Source of the DNA: Roseateles_E sp005503085
Lineage (GTDB): Bacteria > Pseudomonadota > Gammaproteobacteria > Burkholderiales > Burkholderiaceae_C
Assembly (NCBI RefSeq): GCF_028462495.1
Contig: NZ_JAQOWX010000003.1
Span: 37,750-101,749 of the forward strand
Direction of reading: 5' to 3'
DNA: 64,000 nt
Both the position numbers and the translations under genes were made by a program. Positions 10,659 through 19,424 of the stretch are shown piece after piece. A model generated the notes under the pieces. The model saw only the letters and a list, made by a program, of their open reading frames with translations. It was not told the DNA's origin and ran no database searches. Position 1 is the stretch's first letter. Every line of letters begins with the position of its first letter.

Positions 10659-11225
10659 ATGCAAATCCTGATCTATGGTTCCCGTGATTTTTCGCTGACC
10701 GTGGCTGAGCTTGCCAGGCATTGCGGCCATGAGGTGCTCGGCAAGATTGACGACAGCGGCAGCGGCGACGGCGTGCTTGGCAGCTTCGATCAGGTGTGCA
10801 TTTCGCATCCACCCGGCCGTTGCGGCCTGGTGCTGGCGATCGGCTACAAGAATCTGGCTGCGCGTTGGCGTGTCTGGCAACAGGTGCTTGCCGCCGGCTA
10901 TGCCACGCCCAACCTTGTCCATCCGCGTGCCTATGTCGCCGACAGCGCGGTGCTCGGCCCGGGCTGCATGGTGATGGCCGGCGCCCTGGTCGATGTGCGC
11001 GCGCGCATCGGTGCCGCCAGCGTGCTGTGGCCAGGCGCCTGCATCAGCCACGACAGCGAGCTGGGTTCCAACTGCTTCATCTCACCGAACGCCACCTTGT
11101 GCGGCCATGTCAACCTGGGTGCCGACAGCTTTGTGGGCGCGGGCGCGGCGATTGCCGATCACCAGCAGTTGCCGCCCGGCAGCCGCCTGAAACTGCTGGA
11201 GCGCTTTCCTGAGCCGAGCCGCTGA
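10659..11225 (+). CDS. NeuD/PglD-like left-handed beta-helix acyltransferase
   Basis: This 188-residue protein has an N-terminal Rossmann-like PglD_N segment (MQILIYGSRDFSLTV) and hexapeptide repeats from about residue 85 (NLVHPRAYVADSAVLGPGC, then AGALVDVRARIGAASVLWPG). Such enzymes O- or N-acetylate sugars using acetyl-CoA. A GGAAGGGA ribosome-binding site precedes the ATG, 36 nt after the decarboxylase stop, so the two arms of the operon are probably joined. The TGA overlaps the WbqC start by one base. The acceptor is likely an amino sugar intermediate, perhaps from WecE (inference). Confidence 0.8.
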   Translation: MQILIYGSRDFSLTVAELARHCGHEVLGKIDDSGSGDGVLGSFDQVCISHPPGRCGLVLAIGYKNLAARWRVWQQVLAAGYATPNLVHPRAYVADSAVLGPGCMVMAGALVDVRARIGAASVLWPGACISHDSELGSNCFISPNATLCGHVNLGADSFVGAGAAIADHQQLPPGSRLKLLERFPEPSR

Positions 11226-11932
11226 TGCGACTGGTGGTCCTGCAATCGAACTACATCCCGTGGAAGGGCTACTTCGACCTGATCCATGACGCCGATGTGT
11301 TCATCTTTTATGACGATGTGCAGTACACCAAGAACGATTGGCGCAACCGCAACCGGATCAAGACCGCGCGGGGCAGCCAGTGGCTGACGATACCGACCGG
11401 CATCGATGCGAAGCGCCTGGTCTGCGAAGTGGAGTTGATCGATCCCGGCTGGCAGCGGTCGCACTGGGACAGCCTGCGCCACAGCTATGGCCAAAGCCCG
11501 TTCTTTGGTCATTACAGGCCGTTCTTTGAGGAGATCTATCTTGCGCATGCCTGGCGATATCTGTCGGAGCTGAATCAGCACATGATTCGACGCATTGCCA
11601 CCGAATTGCTGGGCCTGCGCACGCGCTTCGAGGACTCGCGCAGCTACTCGCTCAGCGGTGAGAAACAGGAGCGCCTGCTTGATCTGGTGCGCCAGAGCGG
11701 AGCCAGCCACTATCTGTCCGGACCGGCGGCTCGTGCCTATATCGAGCCGGCACGCTTTGCCGAACTGGGCGTGGAGTTGCAGTGGAAGGACTATGCCGGC
11801 TACCCCGAATACGGGCAGGCACATCCGCCGTTCGAGCATGGGGTGAGCATTGTCGACCTGTTGTTCCATGTCGGACCCGCAGCGCCGACCTATATCTGGG
11901 GATGGCGCGACGCAACAGCCCTGCGATCATGA
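11225..11932 (+). CDS. WbqC-like family protein
   Basis: This 235-residue protein begins MRLVVLQSNYIPWKGYFDLI and continues FIFYDDVQYTKNDWRNRN, the diagnostic start of the WbqC family found in O-antigen and other glycan loci. WbqC proteins are thought to take part in modifying sugar nucleotides; the chemistry is not settled. It shares one base with the upstream gene and overlaps the GtrA start by 4 nt (ATGA), so it is co-translated with them. It is often found next to WecE-like aminotransferases, as here. Confidence 0.88.
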   Translation: MRLVVLQSNYIPWKGYFDLIHDADVFIFYDDVQYTKNDWRNRNRIKTARGSQWLTIPTGIDAKRLVCEVELIDPGWQRSHWDSLRHSYGQSPFFGHYRPFFEEIYLAHAWRYLSELNQHMIRRIATELLGLRTRFEDSRSYSLSGEKQERLLDLVRQSGASHYLSGPAARAYIEPARFAELGVELQWKDYAGYPEYGQAHPPFEHGVSIVDLLFHVGPAAPTYIWGWRDATALRS

Positions 11933-12339
11933 GCACCCGACGACAGTTGCTGCGTTACGGCATCGTCGGGCTGAGTTCGAATGCGCTGGGTTATCTGCTG
12001 TACCTGGGGCTGACAGCGCTGGGTCTCGGCCCTAAGCTGGCCATGTCGCTGCTCTATCTGGTCGGGGTGCTGCAGACCTTTGTGTTCAATCGGCGCTGGA
12101 CCTTTGGGCATGGCGGGGGGCATGGGCCGGCCTTCGGTCGCTATCTGGCGGCCTATGGCCTGGGCTACCTGCTCAATCTGGCAGTGTTGTATCTGTTGGT
12201 AGATCGCTGGGGCCAGCCCCACGCGATCGTGCAGGCTGTGATGATCTTCGTATTGGCCGGCCTGCTGTTTGTGCTTCAGAAGTTCTGGGTGTTTCGAGTT
12301 CCGGCTTCGACGCACCGCGATACGGAGACATCAGGATGA
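11929..12339 (+). CDS. GtrA-like membrane protein (candidate polyprenyl-glycan flippase)
   Basis: This 136-residue protein has four predicted membrane helices: YGIVGLSSNALGYLLYLGL, LAMSLLYLVGVLQTFVFN, YLAAYGLGYLLNLAVLYLL and AVMIFVLAGLLFVLQKF. It also has the family signature FVFNRRWTFG. GtrA/DPMS-like proteins are thought to flip undecaprenyl-phosphate-linked sugars across the inner membrane. This fits the downstream GT-C glycosyltransferase, which would use such a lipid-linked donor in the periplasm. The ATG overlaps the WbqC stop and its own TGA overlaps the WecE start, both as ATGA. Confidence 0.85.
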   Translation: MSTRRQLLRYGIVGLSSNALGYLLYLGLTALGLGPKLAMSLLYLVGVLQTFVFNRRWTFGHGGGHGPAFGRYLAAYGLGYLLNLAVLYLLVDRWGQPHAIVQAVMIFVLAGLLFVLQKFWVFRVPASTHRDTETSG

Positions 12340-13460
12340 TCCCCTTCAACAAGCCCTATATGACGGGCAAGGAGCTGTGGTACATCGCGCAAGCCCATGC
12401 CAACGGACATCTGGCCGGCGATGGCGACTTCACCAAGCGCTGCGGGCGCTGGATCGAGGAGCGCACCGGTACGCACAGGGCCTTGCTGACTCATTCCTGC
12501 ACCGGTGCGCTGGAGATGGCGGCGATGCTGGCCGGGCTGGGGCCGGGCGACGAGGTCATCCTGCCTTCCTACACCTTTGTATCGACAGCCAATGCCTTTG
12601 TGCTGCGCGGCGCGGTGCCAGTCTTTGTCGATGTCCGCCCCGACACGCTCAATATCGACGAAGACAAGATCGAGGCCGCGATCACGCCGCGGACCAAGGC
12701 CATCATGCCGGTGCATTACGCGGGCATCGCCTGCGAGATGGACACCATCATGGAGATCGCCCGGCGCCACGGACTGCTGGTGATCGAGGATGCGGCACAA
12801 GGGGTGATGGCCAGCTACAAGGGGCGCCCGCTCGGCAGCATCGGGCATATGGGGGCTTTTTCCTTTCACGAGACCAAGAACATCATCTCGGGCGAGGGGG
12901 GGGCCTTGCTCGTCAACGATGCTCGCTTTGTCGAGCGGGCCGAGATCATCCGTGAGAAGGGCACCAATCGCAGCCAGTTCTTTCGCGGCCAGGTGGACAA
13001 GTACACCTGGGTCGATTGCGGTTCGTCCTATCTGCCCAGCGAGCTGGTGTCGGCGTTTTTGCTGGCGCAGATGGAAGAGGCCGACCCGATCACGCAGCGG
13101 CGGCTGCAGCTCTGGTCGACCTACCACCGCTTCTTCGCCCAGGCCGAGCAGGCCGGCTGGTTGCGCCGTCCGACCGTGCCCGAGGGTTGCATGCACAACG
13201 CCCATATGTACTATCTGCTGCTGCCCAATCTGGAGCAGCGCAGTCATTTCATTGCGGGCATGAAGGCCTCAGGCATAGGCACGGTCTTCCACTATGTGCC
13301 GCTGCACAACTCACCGTTTGGCAGCCGGGTCGGCCGGCTCGGCGGCCCGATCGAGCACACCCAGAAACTCAGTGAGCGGCTGGTTCGCCTGCCGCTATGG
13401 CTGGGTCTGGAGGAACACCAGAGCGAGGTGATCCAGACCGCGCTGTCGCTGCTGCATTGA
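12336..13460 (+). CDS. wecE: dTDP-4-amino-4,6-dideoxygalactose transaminase (WecE/RffA type)
   Basis: This 374-residue DegT-family aminotransferase closely follows E. coli WecE from memory (MIPFN start, PSYTFVSTANAFVLRGA, FVDVRPDT, IVFHY-like C-terminus) with nearly equal length. The PLP Schiff-base lysine is Lys181 in SFHETKNI, and the catalytic Asp lies in VIEDAAQGVM. The E. coli enzyme uses glutamate to convert dTDP-4-keto-6-deoxyglucose to dTDP-4-amino-4,6-dideoxygalactose. Nothing else of the enterobacterial common antigen pathway is here, so the product probably feeds this locus's own glycan. Coupled by ATGA upstream and TGATG downstream. Confidence 0.92.
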   Translation: MIPFNKPYMTGKELWYIAQAHANGHLAGDGDFTKRCGRWIEERTGTHRALLTHSCTGALEMAAMLAGLGPGDEVILPSYTFVSTANAFVLRGAVPVFVDVRPDTLNIDEDKIEAAITPRTKAIMPVHYAGIACEMDTIMEIARRHGLLVIEDAAQGVMASYKGRPLGSIGHMGAFSFHETKNIISGEGGALLVNDARFVERAEIIREKGTNRSQFFRGQVDKYTWVDCGSSYLPSELVSAFLLAQMEEADPITQRRLQLWSTYHRFFAQAEQAGWLRRPTVPEGCMHNAHMYYLLLPNLEQRSHFIAGMKASGIGTVFHYVPLHNSPFGSRVGRLGGPIEHTQKLSERLVRLPLWLGLEEHQSEVIQTALSLLH

Positions 13461-15046
13461 TGCAGGCGCTCGGCATCGGGATGGAACCGCGCATCGCGCG
13501 GGGAGCGCTGCTGTGGGCGGCGCTTGCCGCGCTTTGCATCACCGCTCTTTGGTTCGCGCTCGGCTGGCGCTACGGTTTCGACCTCGCTGACGAAGGCTAT
13601 CTCTGGTACGGGGCCCAGCGCGTGCTGCACGGCGAAGTGCCGATGCGCGACTTCATGGCCTACGACATCGGCCGCTACTACTGGTTGGCCGCCGCCATGC
13701 GCCTGCTCGGCGATGAGGGCATTCTTGCGGCACGGCTGGGCGCGGTGGCCTACCAGTTGCTCGGCACGGGGCTCGGCGTCTATCTGGTACTTCGTGTGGT
13801 GCCGGCGGCGGGCCTTGGCCGCCTCGCGCTGGCCCTGCTGACAGCCGCGCTGCTGACGATCTGGGTCTACCCCTACTACAAGGTGTTCGATCATGGCACC
13901 AGCGTCATGATTGTGGCGCTGCTGGTGCTGATGCTGGGCTCGCGCCGACGCACCGCCTGGTTCAGCGCTGGCCTGTTGCTGGGGCTGGCTGCGATGATGG
14001 GTCGCAACCACGGCGTTTACGGGGCGGTGGCAGTCGGCGGCGTGTTGCTGCTGCTGTGGTTCAAGCAGACTGATCGGCCGGGCACATTGCGCCTGGGCCT
14101 GGTCTTCGCGGCCGGCGTGGTTGTGGGCTTCAGTCCGACATTCTGGATGATGGCCGTGGTACCGGGCTTCCAGGAAGCATTCATCGCCAGCATCTTGATG
14201 CTTCTGCGCAGCGGTAGCACCAATATCGGCCTGCCGGTGCCGTGGCCCTGGATGGTCGATGTCGCGCAAGCCGGCGGCATCATCGGCGCTGCGCGGATTC
14301 TGGTCGGGCTCGGGTTCGTGCTCATTCTGCTCGTGCCGCTGCTCATCCTTGCCCGCTTGATCGCTGGAGGTCAGCCACTGCAGCGACCCGCGAACCAACT
14401 GCTGGTGGCCGCCGCGCTGGCTGGCTGGCCTTATGCGCACTACGCATTCTCGCGTGCCGACTTGACCCACCTGGCCCTGGGCATCTTTCCCCTGCTACTT
14501 GCCTCGCTTGGTGCCGCAGCGCTACGCGGCGTGCGACTGGCATCTGTGCTGGGCGCCGCGCTGTTGGCGGGCTCGATGCTGGCGCTGTCGTTGGAGCAGC
14601 CTTATCTGGCGCACCGGCTGCTGAGCCGCAAGCTGCTCAGCGCCAGCGTCACGGGGCAAACCCTGCATATGTACCCCTCCGTCGCCAAGCGGTACCTGGC
14701 CTGCAGCGCGGCGTTGGCGGCGTATCCGGAGGCCGGCGAGCGCTTTCTGGCGGTGCCCGATATGCCCAGCCTCTATGCAATCCAGCGCTCCCGCATGCCG
14801 ATCTGGGAGATTTACTCGCTGTTTCCTCGCGATACGGCCTTCGAGCATGCCGAACTGGGTCGTCTGCAGGCGGCACCGCCGCGGCTGGTGCTCTTGTCAG
14901 ATCATGCGCTCGACGGGAGACCCGAGCAGCGCTACAGCCGATTGCATCCAGTGCTTTATGACTGGATCACGACCGAGTTCGAGCCTGTCTCATCGGCATC
15001 CTCCGCACTCGATCCGGAGCTGACCATCCTGCGGCCGCGTCCTTGA
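13460..15046 (+). CDS. GT-C type multi-pass membrane glycosyltransferase
   Basis: This 528-residue protein has about ten or more hydrophobic helices in its first 400 residues and a soluble C-terminal part. Between helices 1 and 2 it has FDLADEGYLWYGAQR, the acidic DE motif in the first periplasmic loop of GT-C enzymes (ArnT/PMT/GT39-like) that use polyprenyl-phosphate sugars. I placed the start at MQALGIGMEP, which overlaps the WecE stop as TGATG. It likely transfers the sugar made by this operon in the periplasm after GtrA-dependent flipping. It ends 13 nt from the convergent cpdB gene. Confidence 0.7.
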   Translation: MQALGIGMEPRIARGALLWAALAALCITALWFALGWRYGFDLADEGYLWYGAQRVLHGEVPMRDFMAYDIGRYYWLAAAMRLLGDEGILAARLGAVAYQLLGTGLGVYLVLRVVPAAGLGRLALALLTAALLTIWVYPYYKVFDHGTSVMIVALLVLMLGSRRRTAWFSAGLLLGLAAMMGRNHGVYGAVAVGGVLLLLWFKQTDRPGTLRLGLVFAAGVVVGFSPTFWMMAVVPGFQEAFIASILMLLRSGSTNIGLPVPWPWMVDVAQAGGIIGAARILVGLGFVLILLVPLLILARLIAGGQPLQRPANQLLVAAALAGWPYAHYAFSRADLTHLALGIFPLLLASLGAAALRGVRLASVLGAALLAGSMLALSLEQPYLAHRLLSRKLLSASVTGQTLHMYPSVAKRYLACSAALAAYPEAGERFLAVPDMPSLYAIQRSRMPIWEIYSLFPRDTAFEHAELGRLQAAPPRLVLLSDHALDGRPEQRYSRLHPVLYDWITTEFEPVSSASSALDPELTILRPRP

Positions 15047-15059
15047 ATGATCGTAGCGC

Positions 15060-16964
15060 TCAGTGCGCCAGCTCGTACAAGGCCGAGCCGTCGCCCTGGT
15101 CCTTGACCAGGCGCACGGCCGGCGTGCGCGGCAGGTGCTGGATGCCGCTGGCGCTTGAGCTGAAGCGCAGCCGGATGCCCGGCACCGGCAGGATGCGCCA
15201 GTTGCCGTCGGCCGAGGGGTTGAAGCGCTTGACCGTGCTCAGGTACTGGGCCAGCGCCTCGCGGTTCTCGTCGGGCGCGTCGATCACGATGCGCTCGGCG
15301 CCCAGGCCCGGGAAACCGCCGCCGCCGTTGGCGCGGTAGTTGTTGGTGACGACCAGGAACTCGGCGGCCGCGTCAACGGGCTTGCCCTGGTAGCGCAGAT
15401 TGACGATGCGGTGGCCCTGGGCCGGGCTGCGTTTGCCCTCGACATCGTAGCGAGCCGGCTGGCTGACATCGATCTCGTAGCTGACGCCCTCTACCGTGTC
15501 GAAGTTGTAGGAGCGAAAGCCCGGCTCGATCAGCGCCTGCTCGGCCGGCCCCTTGGGGTCGATCTGCCGGAACTGGCCGGCTGACATCTCCAGCCATTCG
15601 CGCAGCTCGGCGCCCGTGATCTTCACCGCCTTGATGGTGTTGGGGTAGACATAGAGATCGGCCACATGCTTGATCGCGACCGGGCCGGCCGGGATGTCGG
15701 TGTAATTGCTCCAGCCCTGGCGCCCGCCGGCCTTGAAGGGCGCGGCGGCCGAGAGCAGCGGCAGCTTTTCATAGGCCGTGCCGCGCACCGCGCGTGCCAC
15801 ATAGGCCAGCTGGGCCTGGGCGACGACCTGGACCGAGGGGTCGTCGGCCACCTGGGCGAAGTAGCTGTGGATAGGCGCCTCGGTGATGGCCACCTGGCTG
15901 CGCACATAGTCCAGCGTCTGCTGGTGTTCGACCGCAATCGTCTGCGCCACCATCGGATCGGCCTCGACCAGCGCACGCCGGCTGCTGCGCTGGTAGATCG
16001 CGCGAATCTCGGCGCGGCTCTCGACCACCTTCCAGGCGCCGCTGCTGTTGTCCAGCTTCAGATCGATCACGCCCAGATGATCGCCCCAGCGGCCCGGCAT
16101 CACGCTGGGCACACCAAAGATGCTGCCGCGCACCAGATCCACGCCGGGGTAGCCGGCGAAGGTGGGGCTGGGGAACTCGGCATGGGCATGGCCCAGCAGC
16201 AAGGTGTCAACACCTGGCACCCGGGCCAGCTGGGCGGCCACGTTCTCGGCGAATTTGGGCTGCTCGGTCTTCTCGAAGCCGCTGTGCGCGATCGCCACCA
16301 CCAGCTCGGCGCCGGCCGCGCGCATCTCGGGCAGATAGCGCCGGGCCGCCTCGATGATGTCCAGCGCCTGGACCCGGCCCTCCAGATGCTGGCGGTCCCA
16401 CTGCATGATTTGCGGCGGCACAAAGCCGATCACGCCGATCTTCAGCGCATGGCTCTGACCGGCCTCATCGACGAGCGTGCGCTGCAGGATCACATAGGGC
16501 GTGAAGGCCGGCTTGCCGCTGCCGGCCTCGACCACATTGGCGCTGACATAGGGGAATTGCGCGCCGGCGATGGCCTGGCGCAGGAACGGCAGGCCATAGT
16601 TGAACTCGTGGTTGCCGATATTGGCGGCGTCCACCTTCAGCAGGTTCAGCACCTTGTAGGCCGGGTGCACGGCGTCCTTGGCCAGCGGCTTGACCCGTGC
16701 CACCACATCGCCCAGCGGATTGCCCTGCAGCAGATCACCGTTGTCAAACAGCAGGCTGTTCCTGGCCTCGGCCCGCGCCGCCTTGATCAGGCTGACGGTC
16801 TTGGCCAGGCCGTATTCATCGGTGCTCTTGTCCTGGTAGTAGTCGTAGTTCAGCAGGTTCATATGCACATCGCTGGTCTGCAGGATGCGCAGCTTCAGCT
16901 CGGCGGCTCGGGCGCCGCCGGCCAGGGACAGCAGGATCAGGAGGAGGGCACGGGTTGGATTCAT
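15060..16964 (-). CDS. cpdB: Periplasmic 2',3'-cyclic-nucleotide 2'-phosphodiesterase/3'-nucleotidase
   Basis: This protein of about 634 residues (E. coli CpdB about 647) hydrolyses 2',3'-cyclic nucleotides and 3'-nucleotides in the periplasm for phosphate and nucleoside salvage. The N-terminal calcineurin-like domain shows metal motifs TSDVHMN, DNGDLLQGNPLGD, GNHEFNYG, AHSGFE and GHAHAEF. The C-terminal 5'-nucleotidase domain has NNYRANGGGGFPG for base stacking. The start at 16964 gives a good signal peptide (MNPTRALLLILLSLAGGARA); the frame is open to 17018, touching the next gene's stop. Confidence 0.93.
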   Translation of the reverse strand: MNPTRALLLILLSLAGGARAAELKLRILQTSDVHMNLLNYDYYQDKSTDEYGLAKTVSLIKAARAEARNSLLFDNGDLLQGNPLGDVVARVKPLAKDAVHPAYKVLNLLKVDAANIGNHEFNYGLPFLRQAIAGAQFPYVSANVVEAGSGKPAFTPYVILQRTLVDEAGQSHALKIGVIGFVPPQIMQWDRQHLEGRVQALDIIEAARRYLPEMRAAGAELVVAIAHSGFEKTEQPKFAENVAAQLARVPGVDTLLLGHAHAEFPSPTFAGYPGVDLVRGSIFGVPSVMPGRWGDHLGVIDLKLDNSSGAWKVVESRAEIRAIYQRSSRRALVEADPMVAQTIAVEHQQTLDYVRSQVAITEAPIHSYFAQVADDPSVQVVAQAQLAYVARAVRGTAYEKLPLLSAAAPFKAGGRQGWSNYTDIPAGPVAIKHVADLYVYPNTIKAVKITGAELREWLEMSAGQFRQIDPKGPAEQALIEPGFRSYNFDTVEGVSYEIDVSQPARYDVEGKRSPAQGHRIVNLRYQGKPVDAAAEFLVVTNNYRANGGGGFPGLGAERIVIDAPDENREALAQYLSTVKRFNPSADGNWRILPVPGIRLRFSSSASGIQHLPRTPAVRLVKDQGDGSALYELAH

Positions 16965-17017
16965 CGGGATGGGCGAGGGCAGGGGAGCCGGCATGCTAGC
17001 AGGCCGGTCTTGACGCA

Positions 17018-17647
17018 TCAGGGCAGAAACAGCTCGAACACCGCGCCGCCGTCCGCATGGTTGCGCAGCACGCTGCGGCCGCTGCGGCCCTTGTTGCGAT
17101 GGGCCTTGGCGACCTCGTCGCAGACCAGGCGGCCCAGGCCCGTCGAGTTGTGGGCCGGCGTGGCCTGCAGGCCGGGGCCGTCATCGCGCACCGAAAAGCA
17201 CAGCTGGCCGTCCTCGACCCGCAGGCCCAGCACGATGCGGCTGCGTGCGAAGCGCAGCGCGTTGTAGAGCGCCGAGTCGAGCGCCAGCCGCACCAGATGC
17301 TGATCGAAGAACCAGAAGGGCGGCACCGCAGCGGCGATCTCCAGCTGCAGTTGCAGCCCGCCGTGTATCAGCATCTGGGCCTCGGCATGCATGTCCTGCA
17401 GCATCGCCTCGGGAATCTCCTCGGCCGCGGCGGCGCGCAGGCCGCCGGCCTCGCTGGCCTGCTGGGCGGTCAGGAACTCGACCAGCTTGCGGGTCAGCAC
17501 ATGGGCCTGCTCATGGGCCTGGCGCGCATGCTGATGGGCCTGGGCCGGCAGGTCCAGCCGGCCGAGCTTGGTCAGCTCGTCGCTGAGGATGGCCAGGCGG
17601 TTCTTCAGGTCGTGCAGCACCGCGGCGTTGAGGTAGCGATCCAGCAT
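17018..17647 (-). CDS. Histidine kinase-like ATPase (soluble, short)
   Basis: This 209-residue protein lacks any membrane segment or sensor domain. It carries an H-box-like segment VLHDLKNRLAIL (His12), an N-box YNALRFARS, and a G-box DDGPGL with a later GLGRLVCDEV. It therefore looks like a minimal HisKA/HATPase module. It lies 3 nt downstream of a TPR response regulator, so the pair is probably a cognate two-component unit. Whether it truly autophosphorylates or acts as a phosphatase cannot be told. Confidence 0.75.
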   Translation of the reverse strand: MLDRYLNAAVLHDLKNRLAILSDELTKLGRLDLPAQAHQHARQAHEQAHVLTRKLVEFLTAQQASEAGGLRAAAAEEIPEAMLQDMHAEAQMLIHGGLQLQLEIAAAVPPFWFFDQHLVRLALDSALYNALRFARSRIVLGLRVEDGQLCFSVRDDGPGLQATPAHNSTGLGRLVCDEVAKAHRNKGRSGRSVLRNHADGGAVFELFLP

Positions 17648-17650
17648 GGC

Positions 17651-19276
17651 TCAGGCGGCGCCGGCGCGCTCGCGATAGAACTTGCGGGCCGCCGCGACGC
17701 GGTCGTGATTGGGGTGGCTGTGCTCCAGCCGGGCCAGCAGCTCGGCGGCGCGCGCGCGATGCGGTTCGCGTGCATCCGCGCTCTCGCGCCCCATCGCGAT
17801 CAGGTGCAGGCTGCACAGCTCGATCAGTACATTGAAGTTCTGCGGCGACAGCGTCAGCGCCTGCTCGCCGAGCTCCAGTGCCCGCGCCACATCGCCGCTG
17901 CGCTTGGCTTGCTGCAGCGCGTTCATCGCTTCTGTCATCTCGCGGCCGACCTGCTCGATCAGCGCCCGGCACTCGGCCTCGGCCGGCGTGCCCTCGGCAG
18001 CGCGCAGCGCACTGGCCAGCAGCAAGGGGCGGTCGCTGTGGTTGCGCGCCAGCTCGGTGATCAGCTGCTGGCCCAGCGCGGTCTGGCCGGTGGCCAGCGC
18101 GCTTTTTGCGATCAGCAGCTTGTGCTGCTCGTCCAGCGGCGTCTTGGCCATGCGCTGCTCGACCTCTTGCATCAGCGCGGTAGCGGCAGCCGCATTGCCC
18201 AGGCGCTGCTGGGCCTGCGCGCTGAGCGCCTTGGCCAGCAGGCCCGCGTCCGGCGAGTCGGCAAACTTCTTGGCCAGCTCGACGGCCAGACCCAGCGCGC
18301 GCAGGGCGTCGCCCTTGTCCAGCAGGGCCTGGGTCAGCAGCAGCTGGGCCTGCGGCGTCGGTTGGACCGCGTGCTTGTTCTTTGCGGCGGCCTGCTCCAG
18401 CGCCTTCAACGCGGTCTCGGTCTCGCCGGCACCCAGGGCCAGGCTGCCCAGGCGCAGCTTGCGCTTGGCGTTCGGCACCAGATCGGCGACGGTCTGGGCG
18501 ATGCCCATGGCCGCCTGTGCGTCGCCCTGGTCTTCGGCCATCTCCAGCAGCACGTCATAGGCGCTGGCGTAGGAGGGTTGCTCGCGTGTCAGCTGCTCCA
18601 GCGCGGCGCGGGCCTGCTCAGTCTTGCCCAGCGCCCGCAAGGCCTGGGCCTGACCCAGCTGGGCCCAGGACAGTTCGGTATTGAGCTGCAGCGCCTGTGC
18701 GTAGCAGGCGCGGGCGTCCTCGAAGCGGGCCAGCCGCATCAGCGCCTGGGCCTTCTGCTTCAGGCCCTCGACGCTGAGCGCGTCGCCGCGCCGGATGAAG
18801 CCCTCGGCCGTCTCCAGCACCCTGTCCCACTGCTGGGCCTCGACCGCCAGCAGCAAGGGCGCCAGCGTCTGCTTGCGGGTCGACAGCGCCTCGATATAGC
18901 GCGACAGCAGCTGGTCGGTGAAGGGCTTGACGATATAGCCGTCGGGCATGAAGTCGCCGGCCGCCAGGATGTCGGTGCGCAAGGCATTGGCGGTGATGTA
19001 GATCCACGGCGCGACCGGGCTCAGCAGCTTGGCGCCGCGCGCGGCCTCCAGCAACTGCTGCCCGTCCGGGCCTTCGCCGAGGTTGTAGTCGCTGAGCACC
19101 AGATCGATACCCTCGCCACGCATGGCCTTCAGCGCCTCGGCCGCATTGCCGGCCATCAGCACCGTGCGTATGCCCAGTCGGTACAGCGACTCGCGGATGA
19201 TCTGGCGCATCTGCTGCTGGTCGTCGACCACCAGCACCTTGTAGGCCGAGGTCGGTTTGGGCTGAGCTGCACTCAT
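17651..19276 (-). CDS. Response regulator with TPR output domain
   Basis: This 541-residue protein has an N-terminal receiver domain (VLVVDDQQQMRQ at about 14-25, phospho-acceptor Asp63 in LVLSDYNLG, conserved Thr in YITANA, Lys in YIVKPF). About 400 residues of tetratricopeptide-type helices follow (for example ARFEDARACYAQALQLN). There is no DNA-binding domain, so output is likely through protein-protein contact. It sits just upstream of the short kinase-like gene. Similar receiver-TPR proteins exist in other betaproteobacteria, but the process controlled here is unknown. Confidence 0.85.
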   Translation of the reverse strand: MSAAQPKPTSAYKVLVVDDQQQMRQIIRESLYRLGIRTVLMAGNAAEALKAMRGEGIDLVLSDYNLGEGPDGQQLLEAARGAKLLSPVAPWIYITANALRTDILAAGDFMPDGYIVKPFTDQLLSRYIEALSTRKQTLAPLLLAVEAQQWDRVLETAEGFIRRGDALSVEGLKQKAQALMRLARFEDARACYAQALQLNTELSWAQLGQAQALRALGKTEQARAALEQLTREQPSYASAYDVLLEMAEDQGDAQAAMGIAQTVADLVPNAKRKLRLGSLALGAGETETALKALEQAAAKNKHAVQPTPQAQLLLTQALLDKGDALRALGLAVELAKKFADSPDAGLLAKALSAQAQQRLGNAAAATALMQEVEQRMAKTPLDEQHKLLIAKSALATGQTALGQQLITELARNHSDRPLLLASALRAAEGTPAEAECRALIEQVGREMTEAMNALQQAKRSGDVARALELGEQALTLSPQNFNVLIELCSLHLIAMGRESADAREPHRARAAELLARLEHSHPNHDRVAAARKFYRERAGAA

Positions 19277-19369
19277 GGCATCACTCCGGCGCGGTGGGCG
19301 TCATCGGATCGACTGTAAGTGAAAGCGCGGGCGCTTCATGCGACTTTGTACCGCGCGGGCCACAAAGAC

Positions 19370-19402
19370 AGCGGCCCGCCGACTTCGCGTCGGCGGGCCG
19401 CT
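19370..19402 (-). terminator. Hairpin terminator after acnB
   Basis: A perfect 14-bp stem (AGCGGCCCGCCGAC with GTCGGCGGGCCGCT) and a 5-nt loop lies 22 nt past the acnB stop. On the minus strand it is followed by TGTCTTTGT, only a weak U-tract. It also separates acnB from the response regulator gene. Confidence 0.75.
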
Positions 19403-19424
19403 GATGGTCAAGCCTGATTCAGAC

